Both the position numbers and the translations under genes were made by a program. This document shows positions 1 to 10,830 of a DNA stretch of 64,000 nt, one piece after another. Below the pieces are notes generated by a model. It saw only the letters and a program-made list of their open reading frames with translations, did no database searches and was not told the origin of the DNA. Origin of the DNA: Saccopteryx bilineata (taxonomy: Eukaryota > Chordata > Mammalia > Chiroptera > Emballonuridae); contig NC_089490.1 in assembly GCF_036850765.1 (NCBI RefSeq), positions 97,204,074 through 97,268,073 on the forward strand, in the 5' to 3' direction. Numbering within the stretch: the first letter of the stretch is position 1; every line of letters begins with the position of its first letter.

Positions 1-440
1 TTCTCATTAGTCCCACATGCCCAGCATCTCCAAGGACAGCTGGGGCCGCTTGACAGAGGCCCCATTCCCATACGTGGCCAAATCTCCAAGGGGACAGGGG
101 ACAGCTGCAAGCCAGATGTGAGGGTTGGAGGTTGGAGTTTGATTTTGTTGATACTAGGTACAACGCACCCCCTCACCCCAGCCCTGTTGACCTCATTAGT
201 AAGTACAATTTTGTAAGAAGGGAAGAAAGGCTGAGCAGAAACACATTTGGTATGCAATGTACCACTCAGGTGCTGAGACAATATATGGCCCAGCAATGAC
301 TCATTCCCTGCAGCATTCTGCCCAGACTATTGGTTAGAAAAAGTAGGAGTATTTATGGAAAGAGATTATGAGACACCCAGAAACTACATGCTTGAGTTCT
401 GACTCTTCGGCTAACTGGCTATGGGGCATTATCACTTATC
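1..440. other. Non-coding DNA, nothing recognised
   Basis: No long open frame, tRNA-like sequence or repeat that I recognise. The composition is ordinary for mammalian intergenic or intronic DNA. Confidence 0.5.
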
Positions 441-448
441 ATCTAATG

Positions 449-804
449 CAGGGGTCCCCAAACGTTTTACACAGGGAACCAGTTCACTGTCCCTCAGATC
501 ATTGGAGGGCCGGACTATAAAAAAAAACTATGAACAAATCCCTATGCACACTGCACATATCTTATTTTAAAGTAAAAAAAACAAAACGGGAACAAATACA
601 ATAAAGAACAAGTAAATTTAAATCAACAAACTGACCAGTATTTCAATGGGAACTATGGGCCTGCTTTTGGCTAATGAGATGGTCAATGTGCTCCTCTCAC
701 TGACCACCAATGAAAGAGGTGCCCCTTCCGGAAGTGCGGCAGGGGCCGGATAAATGGCCTCAGGGGGCCACATGCGGCCGCAGGCCATAGTTTGGGGACC
801 CCTG
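449..804 (-). mobile_element. hAT MITE, CAGGGGTCCCC family, copy 1
   Basis: A 356-bp non-autonomous DNA transposon. It starts CAGGGGTCCCCAAAC and ends with the inverted form GTTTGGGGACCCCTG, so the terminal inverted repeats are clear. It is flanked by a perfect 8-bp duplication, ATCTAATG (441-448 and 805-812), as expected for hAT transposition. It has no coding capacity. Relative to the copies at 11377 and 47641 it lies in reverse orientation. It shares with them the CpG-containing ends and an AT-rich core. Confidence 0.9.
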
Positions 805-1097
805 ATCTAATGGCTCAGTTTTCTCACCTATGAGGACATGAGAAGCTCAGACTAGCACAGTACCTAAAATTCCTTATATTTCTGACAGTTCAGTTAATTT
901 GTCTTTCCTAATGTCTTCAGGTTGTAGAAGAAGAGCTGTGGTTCACACAGATACATTCTCCCTGTCTGTCTCTAGCAGGAAAGAATAGATACTACTATAC
1001 TATAATTAGAATATAATAAAATCAAAGCATGTATTGCAGTGCCTAGCATAATGTGATGTCTGGCACATAGTGAATTTTCATTGGATGTATTGAAGAG

Positions 1098-1391
1098 GAA
1101 AAAAACAGGAAAGAAGGAAGAAAGGAAGGAAGGAAGGAAGGGAGGGAGGGAGAGAGGGAGAGAGGGACAGAGGGAGAGAGGGACAGAGGGAGAGAGGGAC
1201 AGAGGGAGACAGGGAGACAGGGAGAGAGGGAAGGAAGGAAAAGAGAGAGGAAAGGAAGGAAGGCCAATCAGGCATACTGTTTTTTTTCCTATATGAGTGG
1301 TACTTTCTCAAATGTAAAAGTCCTTCCTCTCTCCTTTCTTTCCTTCTTCCTTTCTTCCTTCCTTCTTTCCTTCCTTTCTTCTTTCCTTCCT
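1098..1391. repeat. (GGAA/GGGA)n tract followed by (TTCC)n tract
   Basis: Positions 1098-1262 are almost pure purine (AAGG, GGGA and GAGAGGGACA variants). After about 60 bp of mixed sequence, 1320-1391 is almost pure pyrimidine (CTTTCC, TTCC). The two halves are largely complementary, giving an imperfect foldback. Open frames across it are low-complexity artefacts. Confidence 0.9.
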
Positions 1392-1469
1392 TAATAATGA
1401 AATTTAACATTACCTTAGACCTAATTATTTTAAATATTTTTCTAAATACTTAAACCTATTATTTAATAT

Positions 1470-1600
1470 TTATACCCAAACTGTGAGAAAGATGCTATTT
1501 TCACCCCCGTTTTACAGATGAAGAAATGGAGGCACAGAGAAATTTTTAGCTTGCCCAGTTATCCAGCTAGTAAACTATAAAGTTGGGATTTGACTTTCCA
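1470..1600 (-). repeat. MIR-type SINE relic
   Basis: The block TTTTACAGATGAAGAAA followed by GGCACAGAGA and a CCAGCTAGTAAAC stretch is the reverse complement of the MIR core. It is degraded and was assigned from memory of the consensus. A weaker MIR/L2-like piece (GTGCCTAGCA, CTGGCACATAG) lies just upstream at about 1039-1098. Confidence 0.7.
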
Positions 1601-1894
1601 TCTATTATTCCTCAGCTGTGTTCCCCACCCCATATAGTCCCTACCATCTATCATGTTAATCTAAGAAAAAAAAAATCCCACAAAAGATGCTGAGGACTGA
1701 GAAACCAAAAGACAATGGGACCGGGAAGAATTCAGCTTCAGGAGACCTATGCAAGGCCTGCTCCACCTGGATCAGGAAAGACCGAGATGGCCAAGGTAAC
1801 TGGCTGGTCATTCTTCAGTGTAAGTAGTTTACAGCCTCCTTAAATACCTTCACTTCCTACAGTGAAGTTACTTCCTCAGTAATATGTTTGAATG

Positions 1895-2070
1895 GAGGAA
1901 GAGGTTAGAACTAAAACATGTCCGGATACAAATACCACTTCAGCCATTTAGTTTGTGACCTTGGGCCAGTCATACCTCCTTGTGCCTCAGTTTCTTTATC
2001 TGCTATCATAAAGATTTGAGATAGTCTTTAAAGCATCTAGCCCAGAGTCTGACAAATACTCAGCCTCTCA
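1895..2070 (+). repeat. MIR-type SINE relic
   Basis: The sequence TTGTGACCTTGGGCCAGTCA, then GTGCCTCAGTTTCTTTATCT, follows the MIR core in the sense direction. No intact promoter boxes remain. Confidence 0.75.
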
Positions 2071-3120
2071 AGATATCATTTCCTTTGCTTCTGTTTGTTT
2101 CTTGGATTATAGAACCCTAACCTCAGGTTACATCATTAATTCTAAGATGGGGTGGAGAGACCCAAAGGGTAGAGTATCCCTAAAGTCATAGTCCCAAGAA
2201 AGACCCACCAGCTGCCAGGTGGTGGTAGGCATGCAGGAAGCCGCAGCACTCATGAGCTGAGCCAGAGCTTATCACCTTAGACGCGGGCTGAGGCCCACCC
2301 TCTGCTCGCAGGCAGGGATCCAGTTAAACCACAGAGAGCTCACCCTCATCAAAGATTTTCTTAGGTTCAGGGAGCATGCCACACACTTCCTTGGCCATCA
2401 GTTCCTTCTTTTGTCTAACTGGTGACCCTTCTATTATAATTTGATCTCACTTCCTTTGCTCTGAAAGAAAAACAGCTGGTCTCCACCACCCACGTACCGG
2501 CCCTTCCGATAAAAGATGCTTGTGCCAAAAGATGGGGTTCCAAAGCCTGCCCTTTCATCCTGTCATAAAACTCAGTCCAGCGGAGTCGGGAGCTATGTGG
2601 GTTAGATGTCAGCTGAATCAACCTCAGTGGGTACCAGGCGGTCTGTGGGCAGCAGATGATATTTCCTATGCCATAGGAGTGGGCCTCATGGTTTTATTGT
2701 GGTGGTTGACATATATTTGGGGGTCCACCTGTCATTCCATTAACCTTCTACCCAAGGTGTGTGTGAGAGAGAGAGAAGGGTTTCTGGGTGTGTCTGCTGG
2801 GCAGAGTGTCAGGAAGAGGGCAATGGGAAGGAAGACCCCAACACTCCCCTAGAATACTGTAGGTGCTCCAAAGAGAAAATTTCAATAGCCTTTGAATATC
2901 TGAAAAGGTTGCTATCCTCACTAGTTATCAAAAAATATAACTTAATTTCAAAAGATGCCATTTTCTGCTTACTGGTAAATTTTGGGTTTTGTTTTGTATG
3001 GTAAGAAAGTTTTAGTGGAAGTGCAGAGACTGAACTTTCGTACATGACTGGGAGAAATGCAAACTGGATTGAACTTTTGGGGGCAGCTGTCAATATCAAC
3101 CAATGGCCTCAAAACATCCT
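2071..3120. other. Non-coding DNA, nothing recognised
   Basis: No repeat family recognised. Short open frames exist on both strands (110 codons at most) with no family resemblance. A short GTGTGAGAGAGAGAGA tract sits near 2758. Confidence 0.4.
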
Positions 3121-3560
3121 TTCAAAAAATATTTATATATATATATATATATATACACATATATACTAATATGTATAAAATAATTAAGCTGCATTCACTG
3201 CAGTATTTTTTCATAACTGCAAACATTTTTTGGAAGAAATTACATTTCCAACGATAAAGACTTAGTTAAATAAATTAAAACTCATCATGATTGTGGGTAA
3301 TTGTAAAATCATTAAATATAATATATATTAAATCATTAAATATAATAAATAAAATCATTAACTATAATATATAAATGTAGTGTATATATATATAAAGAGA
3401 AAAAGTAGTCAAGATATATATAAAAGAAAAACTAAGGATCAAAAAGCATACACAACATCTATCTCTACATCGATATTAATATTTATATCTACATATAGAG
3501 AGATAATTATATAGCACTCTCCTCTCTCTCTCTCTCTTTCTCTCTCTCTCTGGAAGGATA
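3121..3560. repeat. AT-rich low complexity with (TA)n and (CT)n
   Basis: A (TA)n run at about 3132-3170 is followed by a strongly AT-rich stretch containing repeated ATCATTAAATATAAT units (3308-3370), then a (TC)n run at about 3516-3552. Confidence 0.8.
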
Positions 3561-3929
3561 CACACCAAAATATTCATTGTAATTAGGTCTGGGTGCTGAT
3601 AGTTTAGCTCATTTTAATGTTCTTATACTAGGTTTCTTTAAATTTACAACAACTATATAGCCCACTTGTATTGAGAAAACATAATAATGGGATTTTAAAA
3701 ATAGAAAAGAATGAGAGAGCCCTGCCCCACTCTAAATTCCTTTTAAAAAGATAAAGCCAAGATCAGTGGTGAAAAGAAAAACTCACTGAAGAGCAATAAG
3801 CAGGTTAAAGAGACGTCCCCAAAACAGAGGCAGAGCTCATTGCTTTGTCTCAGGAAGTGCCCAGGGTGAGTCACACTTGTGTGTCTGCTTATAAACCTTC
3901 CTCCATCTAGCTTAGCCTAGTCCTCCCTC

Positions 3930-4500
3930 TGTAAATACCTCTTTAAATCTTTACTCACAAGTAACCCTATATGACCTACCCAAAAGAAATGAAAACATAC
4001 GTCCACACAAAGACTGCACATAAATGTTCATGGCAGCATTATTCAGAATAGCCAAAATGTGGAAAAGACTCAAATGTTCATCAACTGATGAATAAAATAT
4101 AGTGTATCTACATAATGGGATATTATTCTGCAATTAAAAGGAATACAGTGCTGATACAAGCTACAATGCAGAAGATCTTCAAAAGCATTATGCTCACTGA
4201 AAAAAAAAAGACACAAACACTACATATTGTATGGTTCCATTTACATGACACATCCAGCATAGGTGACTCTGTAGATATAGGAAGTAGATTAGTGAATGCC
4301 TAGAACTGGGGACAGGGGAGATCAGGAAACTGAGAGTGACTGCGGATGGCCATGAGGCTTTCTTTGGGAGTGATGGAAATGGTCTAAAATTAGACTGCCA
4401 TTATAGTGGCTCCCCTCTGTAAATATACTAAAAACCACTGAATTGTACATTTAAAACAAGTAAATGTTATGCCATATAAACTATATATTTTTAAAATATT
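3930..4500 (+). mobile_element. Ancient L1 3'-end fragment (L1M type)
   Basis: Recognised by typical late ORF2/3' UTR landmarks in order: the block with TTCATGGCAGCATTATTCA, then AATGGGATATTATTCTGCAAT, then GTATGGTTCCATTTACATGA, and an AATTGTACATTTAAAA-like tail. Heavily mutated and not coding. Confidence 0.75.
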
Positions 4501-4559
4501 TTAAAAACTATATCTTGAAACAACATTTTTTTAAAAAGTACCCCTAGCTAACATTGTAC

Positions 4560-4850
4560 ATGAGGGACCCAACCCATCAAACGTAACTATTCATTCAAGT
4601 ACTCAGTCATCCAATGTTTTCAAGTGCTCACGTTTTGCCAGGTACTATAATAATATGAGAGTGAAGGAAACAGATTGCCAACTCTGTTTTAGTGATACGC
4701 AAATCAGTTTACATGTTAATTTCTCCTACAACCCTTAAATACAGGGGCATGTACATTTTTTATTTATCTTTTCAGCCATCAGAACTTGAAGAGTGCCTGG
4801 CATGCAGTCAACCCTACTCAACATAGGTTGTTGGATAAATGAATTAAGTA
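4560..4850. repeat. L2/MIR-like relics
   Basis: Two weak matches: CATTCAAGTACTCAGTCA to TTTTGCCAGGTACTATAAT (about 4575-4650), and GAGTGCCTGGCATGCAGTCA to GGATAAATGAATT (about 4790-4845). Both resemble L2 or MIR 3' ends. Low confidence on the exact family. Confidence 0.4.
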
Positions 4851-5374
4851 GATACCAGAAAGCTGGAAAGTTGAGAGAGACAGCTATGCCTTCCCAAACT
4901 GAGCCCCAGAGTAGAACACAGGGAGGAGGGTGACAAGGGAAATATAAGCCAAAGCTATGGAATCTTCTTTTGGCTTCTCACGACCAGAGAAGAGTCTCTC
5001 TGGAGCTCAGATTAATCAGGTTTCGCAAGTGGCAATGTGTGTGTGGCGGCTCCCTCAGGTCATTTCTTCCCAGATCTTGCTCAACATATGATGATGGTTC
5101 AAGCGCAGACACTGGAAGCTTCTAATTCTCAGAATGTCTGAGCTCTAAGCCTCTCTCAGCCCACCCTTTCTTGGGGAAGCTTTGCTGAGCGTCTTTGCTT
5201 CCACTTTCCAGTGAGCTCAAGGTCCCTATTTTGCATGGGCCGCCTGGTAGGAAATGGTTGTCAACCTCAGAGCTGCACCACCCCCAGCTTCTGCCTCGAG
5301 TGTTCCAGAGCCGTCTCGATTTCTCTGCCCCTCCACTTAGAGAGGGACTCTTGGAACTTTGCAATGGTGAGCAA

Positions 5375-5665
5375 AGCTAGAAAAATAATCATGCCCTTTG
5401 ACCCAGTAACTTTACTTCTCAGAAGAAACAGGAAGAAAAAGAGATGTTTGTAATGATGTGTTTCTAAGGCTGTTTGCTGTGGTAGCATTTGTAACATGGG
5501 TGACATTGCAATTCGGAAGCTGCCTAAATGAAAAACAAAGGGGGAAGACTTAATTCGTTGTACACCTGTGTGATGAAATACTATGACATCATAGCAATCC
5601 TGTTGCAAGTGAAATTAATTATAAAAGGAAAGGATGTGACCTCAGCATATTAATAAGCAAGGAAT
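5375..5665 (+). mobile_element. Ancient L1 fragment
   Basis: CCCTTTGACCCAGTAACTTT followed by a decayed ORF2-3' pattern (AACATGGGTGACATTGCAAT, TGTGATGAAATACTATGACA). This matches the late ORF2 region of old mammalian L1s. Non-functional. Confidence 0.6.
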
Positions 5666-6600
5666 GTACACTGCAATATGCCACGCAGAGCATCATCTCA
5701 ATTCTGTAGGTTACATCTGTGCTATCTGTGTGGAGTGAGAGCAGCAGGAAGAGAGCTTGCACATGCAGGGGGATTAGAGACGGCAGCAGGGTGGTCAGGA
5801 GCTGCTGAGTCCATGCACACAGGCGTGCATAGAGAGAAGTGGCAAGATCTGTGGGAACCTCATCTCAGGTTGGTGGTATTATGGCAGATGTTAGTGCATA
5901 TGAGTGCTTTTTGGAATTTTCCAAGTTTCTACCATGAACGAGGGACAAACTTTATAAAAAATTTAAAAAATAAAACAGATGCCTACTTATTTGCAGCAAA
6001 AGGAGGAACAGTTTCTAAAAATGGTAGCCTAAGAAGCCAGGTAGAATGTGTTCTACAAAGTACCCTACTAGATATATAATATCCCAGCTTCCCCGAGTCT
6101 GACTTCATCTGAGTGTCCTCAACTGTAATGCGCCAGAGTGACCAGAGGATCTAAGAACTTCACTCCCTCGTAACTGGCCCCAGGCAGACCTCAGCTGCAA
6201 GGGAAAGGAAGGGGAGGGTGGTTTCTCTTGCAAAAAAACAAACAAACCCAGTAATAATTTCACATTTGTAGAGATTTCTCCCCTACATTTGGAACTGATG
6301 ATTTACATCCTAATAAGTCTCATTCTCCATGCGATTTGGAATGGCCGTGGGAATTGTCCGAAGTGAAGGAGGCTGCAGTGCCTGCCCGCTCATTCCCTGA
6401 GCCCAGCTCAGCCTGTGGGGGCTCAGTTAGTGCAGTCAGAGAATGCTTCTTCCTGCATTTTAGTTAGACCTAGCTGCCTTTTCGGAGAAGAAAAGATTTT
6501 ATAAGAGAATTGAAAGATGGTAGAGACAGGATGAGATGGTCTGAGAGAAAGTGGATATGAGAACATTCAGTTGTTGAAAAGGCACTGTACAGGTCTCCTC
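5666..6600. other. Non-coding DNA, nothing recognised
   Basis: The longest open frame is 133 codons on the plus strand (5678-6079). It has no recognisable domain, and its start lies beside an old L1 relic, so I treat it as chance. Confidence 0.4.
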
Positions 6601-6616
6601 TTAAAACTTCAACCCA

Positions 6617-7011
6617 GGCCCTGGCCGGTTGGCTCAGCGGTAGAGCATGGGCCTGGCGTGCGGGGGACCTGGGTTCGATTCCCGGCCAGAGCACATAGGA
6701 GAAGCGCCCATTTGCTTCTCCACACCCCCCCTCCTTCCTCTCTGTCTCTCTCTTCCCCTCCCGCAGCCAAGGCTCCATTGGAGCAAAGATGGCCCGGGCA
6801 CTGGGGATGGCTCCTTGGCCTCTGCCCCAGGCGCTAGAGTGGCTCTGGTCTCAGCAGAGTGACGCCCCGGAGGGGCAGAGCATCACCCCCTGGTGGGCAG
6901 AGCGTGGCCCCTGGTGGGCGTGCCAGATGGATCCTGGTCGGGCGCATGTGGGAGTCTGTCTGACTGTCTCTCCCCGTTTCCAGCTTCAGAAAAATACAAA
7001 AAAAAAAAAAA
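6617..7011 (+). mobile_element. Full-length VES-like tRNA-derived SINE
   Basis: Starts with a tRNA-like head: CTGGCCGGTTGGCTCAGCGG gives the A-box region and GGTTCGATTCC at 6672-6682 is the B box. The head is followed by a tRNA-unrelated body, a CT-rich block near 6720-6770 and a poly-A tail. It is flanked by a perfect 14-bp target duplication, AAAACTTCAACCCA (6603-6616 and 7012-7025). Low decay suggests a fairly recent L1-mobilised insertion. Its RNA would be made by Pol III if it is active. Confidence 0.93.
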
Positions 7012-7025
7012 AAAACTTCAACCCA

Positions 7026-8355
7026 CACTGGGTCTCATCTTCTGTGACCCAAGAGCTTGATAAATGACCCATATATGCCAAACCCCAAGAACAGGATGAT
7101 CATAGCTGTGGGTGACTACCCTTTCTGGGAAAGGAATCTTAAGTAAATATCATGGGATTTTCTTCCTTTACTCCTTGGGGCACCGGGAGAGTGAGGGGGG
7201 AATGTAAGGAGTGTGATGAAGATGGAGGACAGGTCCCCCATGCCCTCTCCCTGGCCACGGTGGTGGTGACTGGGAGGGTACGGGGGCTGTGTACTAACCG
7301 AGTGCTCAGGTGCACATGCCGTCCAACTCTTAGAGAGCAGAATGGGGATCCCTCGATGGAAGACAGGGCCTTTCCTATGTAGTTTTCTGTTGTTTCCCCA
7401 GAGCTAACTACAGTGCCTGGTGAAGAGTAGGGACTCAAGAATATTTATCAACTACCTTACTCATCCTGATGGGCTTACGGTGGTGGAATAATCCTACCCC
7501 ACTTGACTAAGGGAGGCTATGATTTAGACCTGAGACCTCCATTGATGGCGAAAAGACCCCACTGGGGCTGATTTAGTGGACTTCATACTTGGACTGGTGT
7601 CACCATCAACACTTTCAAAGGCAAATGTCCCAGTCAGCACATCAGGCAGATTGTGAGGAGAGGCTGAGCCCCACCCTGGGCTCCTCAGCCAAGGATAGAC
7701 TCGACACGAAAAGGGCTAGGGATGAGTCCAGAGCATCCCTGACCAATGTAGAAACACACCTTCCACTCCTTTTCCTTCCTGGATGGGCCTGTTAGAAACC
7801 ATAGACACCTGGGGAAGCGCAGGGGCTGTGCCCTGCCCATCACAGCGGCTCCCCCAGCCGGACTCACCTCCCAAAGCTGCTATGTGTGATCGGGCAGATT
7901 CAAAGGCTGACTTAGAAATTGACTCCCATTTTCCTGGAGGAAAGGCACCTGGGAGGGCGTGAGTCTGGGCTGGGGGCAATGGAGGGGAGCTTGGAGGCAG
8001 TCATCGGGACCTGCCCTTCCTTCATTTGGGTATCCCCCACTCTAGTGACACCATCTTTCAGTAGCATTTCACTCAGGAGAACAAGGGGCACCCTGACCTC
8101 ACACTATTTCCAAAGCCCCTCAGAGTGGGCACGGAGAGAAGCAGCCCTTTTCACTTAGTGCAGTGAGTCCTATCGAATCCCGAGGATCCTGTCTTGCCCC
8201 TCCCCAGCCTCTGGCTGGTGAAGTGGGCTGGGGGCCTAAAGCAAAGTGCAAAGGGAAACCTCTTCATCAGGGTTTCAGCGGTGTGAGAGGCGGAGCCAGC
8301 CTAGGTGTGAGAACTGACTGCAGCCCATCTGCTTGCACAGCCCACAGAGAAACAA
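7026..8355. other. Non-coding DNA, nothing recognised
   Basis: GC content is moderately higher than in the surroundings. Open frames are at most 99 codons, overlap on both strands and show no family resemblance. No repeat recognised. Confidence 0.4.
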
Positions 8356-8359
8356 CCCC

Positions 8360-8475
8360 CCACACATAATCACTCACACTCTCATACTCATACGCACTCA
8401 TGCACTCACACCTTTACACATACTTACACACACTTCACTCAGACATGCGCTCGCTCACTCACAAACACATACAAA
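8360..8475. repeat. CACT/ACAC-rich simple repeat
   Basis: Degenerate repeats of CACTCACA and CACACTT type over about 110 bp. Probably an old microsatellite. Confidence 0.75.
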
Positions 8476-8597
8476 AACACAGTCACTTGTCTACCTGTTT
8501 CTTTTTTTTAAGTCACTGTTTTTTAAACTTCAATTCCCAGATTTTTATACCTGTAATTGGCTGAATGGGAAAAGAGAGTATACTTGAGGAATTTTTT

Positions 8598-8773
8598 TCA
8601 ATATATTTTTTTAATTTATTCATTTCAGAGAGGAGAAAGAGAGAAAGAAGGGAGGAGAAGCAGGAAGCATCAACTTCCACATGTGCCCTGACCAGGCAAG
8701 CCAGGGCTTTTGAACCAGCGACCTCAGCATTCCAGGTCAATGCTTTATCCACTGCACCACCAGAGGTCAGGCC
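8598..8773 (-). mobile_element. Short tRNA-derived bat SINE
   Basis: On the minus strand it begins GCCTGACCTCTGGTGGTGCA, then a B-box-like block and GCCTGGTCAGGGCACATGTG, and ends in a TCTCTC-type tail at the left. The duplication TACTTGAGG flanks it (8581-8589 and 8774-8782). It differs in body sequence from the long VES-like copies and resembles the copy at 12680-12917. Confidence 0.88.
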
Positions 8774-8799
8774 TACTTGAGGGATTTTTTTTAATTACA

Positions 8800-9290
8800 T
8801 ATTTTAAAAATTATATTTATACTTCTATTGTTAAAATAATAACACAATTATTACTATGAAAAATAGTAAAAATGAAATAAAGAACAAGAAAAAAATTTCA
8901 CTACCATCTTTCTAGAAAAAACTACTCTTACTAATACCAAGCTATATAGCCTTCCTGACATTTTTCTATGCCTCGTTTTTCCTATTACAATGATATATAG
9001 ATAATATAAATATAGTTATATAGAAATAAATATAGATATCGATGTAGCTATATAATATATACATACACGTATATTTTTCTCTATTTTAAATAAGATTATA
9101 TCCTTATAAGTATGCCTTTTGTATATTTATAAAGAAAATTTTTTCAGGCCAACAATATTTGTGCACAACAGTTACACTAAATGGCTGAAGAAGCTAATGG
9201 GACACTAGCACAGTTAACCACTTCTTTACTATTGGACATTTAGGATGTATTCAACTCAATAAAATTAATTTAACTAAAGCCAAAATTTTT
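8800..9290 (-). mobile_element. Probable ancient L1 relic
   Basis: AT-rich sequence with weak resemblance to reversed L1M 3' ends, for example CATTTTTCTATGCCTCG and TATTGGACATTTAGGATGTA. The match is from memory and weak. Confidence 0.4.
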
Positions 9291-9299
9291 ATCTATCCA

Positions 9300-9730
9300 T
9301 TAATAATATACTTTTAGCAGTAAATTTGCACTCAACAATGCAGAATGTACATATAATTATAAGTACACCATGTTTTTTTCCTTTTTGATGAGACGCAAGC
9401 AAAAACATGTATTGAAATTCCCCTTCTGTAGGGCCCAAACCTGTAGCCATCCCACAAACATCCATCCCCCCTAAAAGGGGTGACTTCCCGTGTTCCATGT
9501 ACCCTAACACTCTCTCTGTGGAGAAACAAATCAACCCACTGCGCTAGAAAAAAAGCTGACTTATCTTTTGTTTGCTACTAAAAACGGTCTCCCAAACTTG
9601 CTGCCATGTGAAGAGGTGATTGAATATAGAGGGGGAAAGCACTTTATCAAGAAGGTAATGAAAACGTTGTGAGTTTCCTGGATTTTGGGACATTTGTTAC
9701 AGATGGAAGCTTTTTAAAACATTAATTTAT
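9300..9730. other. Non-coding DNA, nothing recognised
   Basis: No repeat or gene recognised. Confidence 0.4.
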
Positions 9731-9733
9731 TGC

Positions 9734-10057
9734 CTGACCAGGTGGTGGCGCAGTGGATAGAGCGTCGGACTGGGATGCGGAAGGACCCAGGTTCGAGACC
9801 CCGAGGTCGCCAGCTTGAGCGCAGGCTCATCTGGCTTGAGCAAAGAGCTCACCAGCTTGGACCCAAGGTCGCTGGCTCCAGCAGGGGGTTACTCGGTCTG
9901 CTGAAGGCCCACGGTCAAGGCACATGTGAGAAAGCAATCAATGAACAACTAAGAAGTCGCAACGCGCAACAAGAAACTGATGATTGATGCTTCTCATCTC
10001 TCTCTGTTCCTGTCTGTCTGTCCCTGTCTATCTCTACCTCTGTAAAAAAAATAAAAA
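9734..10057 (+). mobile_element. Rhin-1-like tRNA-derived SINE
   Basis: The head CCTGACCAGGTGGTGGCGCA begins a tRNA-like module, with B box GGTTCGAGACC near 9791. A long body follows (CACCAGCTTGGACCCAAGG, GAAAGCAATCAATGAACAAC), then a TCTCTGTCTGTC-rich stretch and an A-rich tail. The flanks share an imperfect AACATT..TTATTG duplication. I recognise the family as the SINE described from horseshoe-type bats; the name is from memory. Confidence 0.85.
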
Positions 10058-10059
10058 TA

Positions 10060-10822
10060 AAAAACATTTATTGTGATTTCTCGTTCTAATTAAATGTGCT
10101 TTTCTGCTTAACTCTTCACATATAACTTTTGCATTCATTTTTTCCAAAATTGTGTAAGCTATGCCTATCAAAACCTAGATGCCCTCCTGGTAACCTCCAT
10201 ATTCCCCAAGTTCAGTGCTGAGCACAGAGAAGTTTCCGCAGTTCATATTCCTTGATCAGGATTGACAGCATCAAGCTGGGACAGGGCGGATGCAGCCCCA
10301 TCAAAAGGCACAGAGACAAAAGGGACAGTCTTGTATCCCCTTGATAGTTAATGTCCAATGATTCCTTAGCAAAGACATCTGCCCTGAGTTTCCACTTTCC
10401 CCACCTCTCCCCAAATAACACCATCCCTTTCACCTTACCCTGTTCTCCCTTCTTATTTCTTCTTTCCCCCTTCCAGTTCTATCTATCTATCTGTCTGTCT
10501 GTCTATCTCTTCCCTCTCTCCTTTTTGCCACATTCTCTCATTTTCCTCCCAAATCTGGAATGGAGATCTTCACGAAAAGTTGGTGAATGCCACAGATGAG
10601 AAAACGAAGGTGTCCTGGCCAAGCTGGCCCCCACTTCTGAGTCCCCTCCAGCCCAGCAGGCACTACAGTGCATGAGGTCAAACTCGCTGCTACAGGGAGT
10701 GAACACCACCAGTCTGTCAGCCTGGCTCCTCCCTCTGGCCCGAGGGGTCTGGTAGAGGCAGAGATAGACTCTGCTCAGAGAACTGCCAGAGCGGGGTGTG
10801 CCCGCAGCGGTCCTGTGGAGTC
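10060..10822. other. Non-coding DNA, nothing recognised
   Basis: Apart from a short (CTAT/CTGT)n run at about 10481-10508, no repeat or gene is recognised. Confidence 0.4.
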
Positions 10823-10830
10823 CTCTAGTG

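Noticed and set aside
1043..1410. Open frames rich in Glu/Arg/Lys or Ser/Pro/Leu on both strands
   Set aside because: They lie wholly in the (GGAA)n/(TTCC)n tract. Simple repeats give stop-free frames without being genes.
5678..6079. 133-codon plus-strand frame as an exon
   Set aside because: No recognised domain, and its start lies beside an old L1 relic. A frame of this length is expected by chance in 64 kb.
6617..6690. A stand-alone tRNA gene (A and B boxes visible)
   Set aside because: The tRNA-like part is the head of a SINE with body, poly-A tail and target duplications. The same holds for the heads at 9734, 18032 and 54620-54693.
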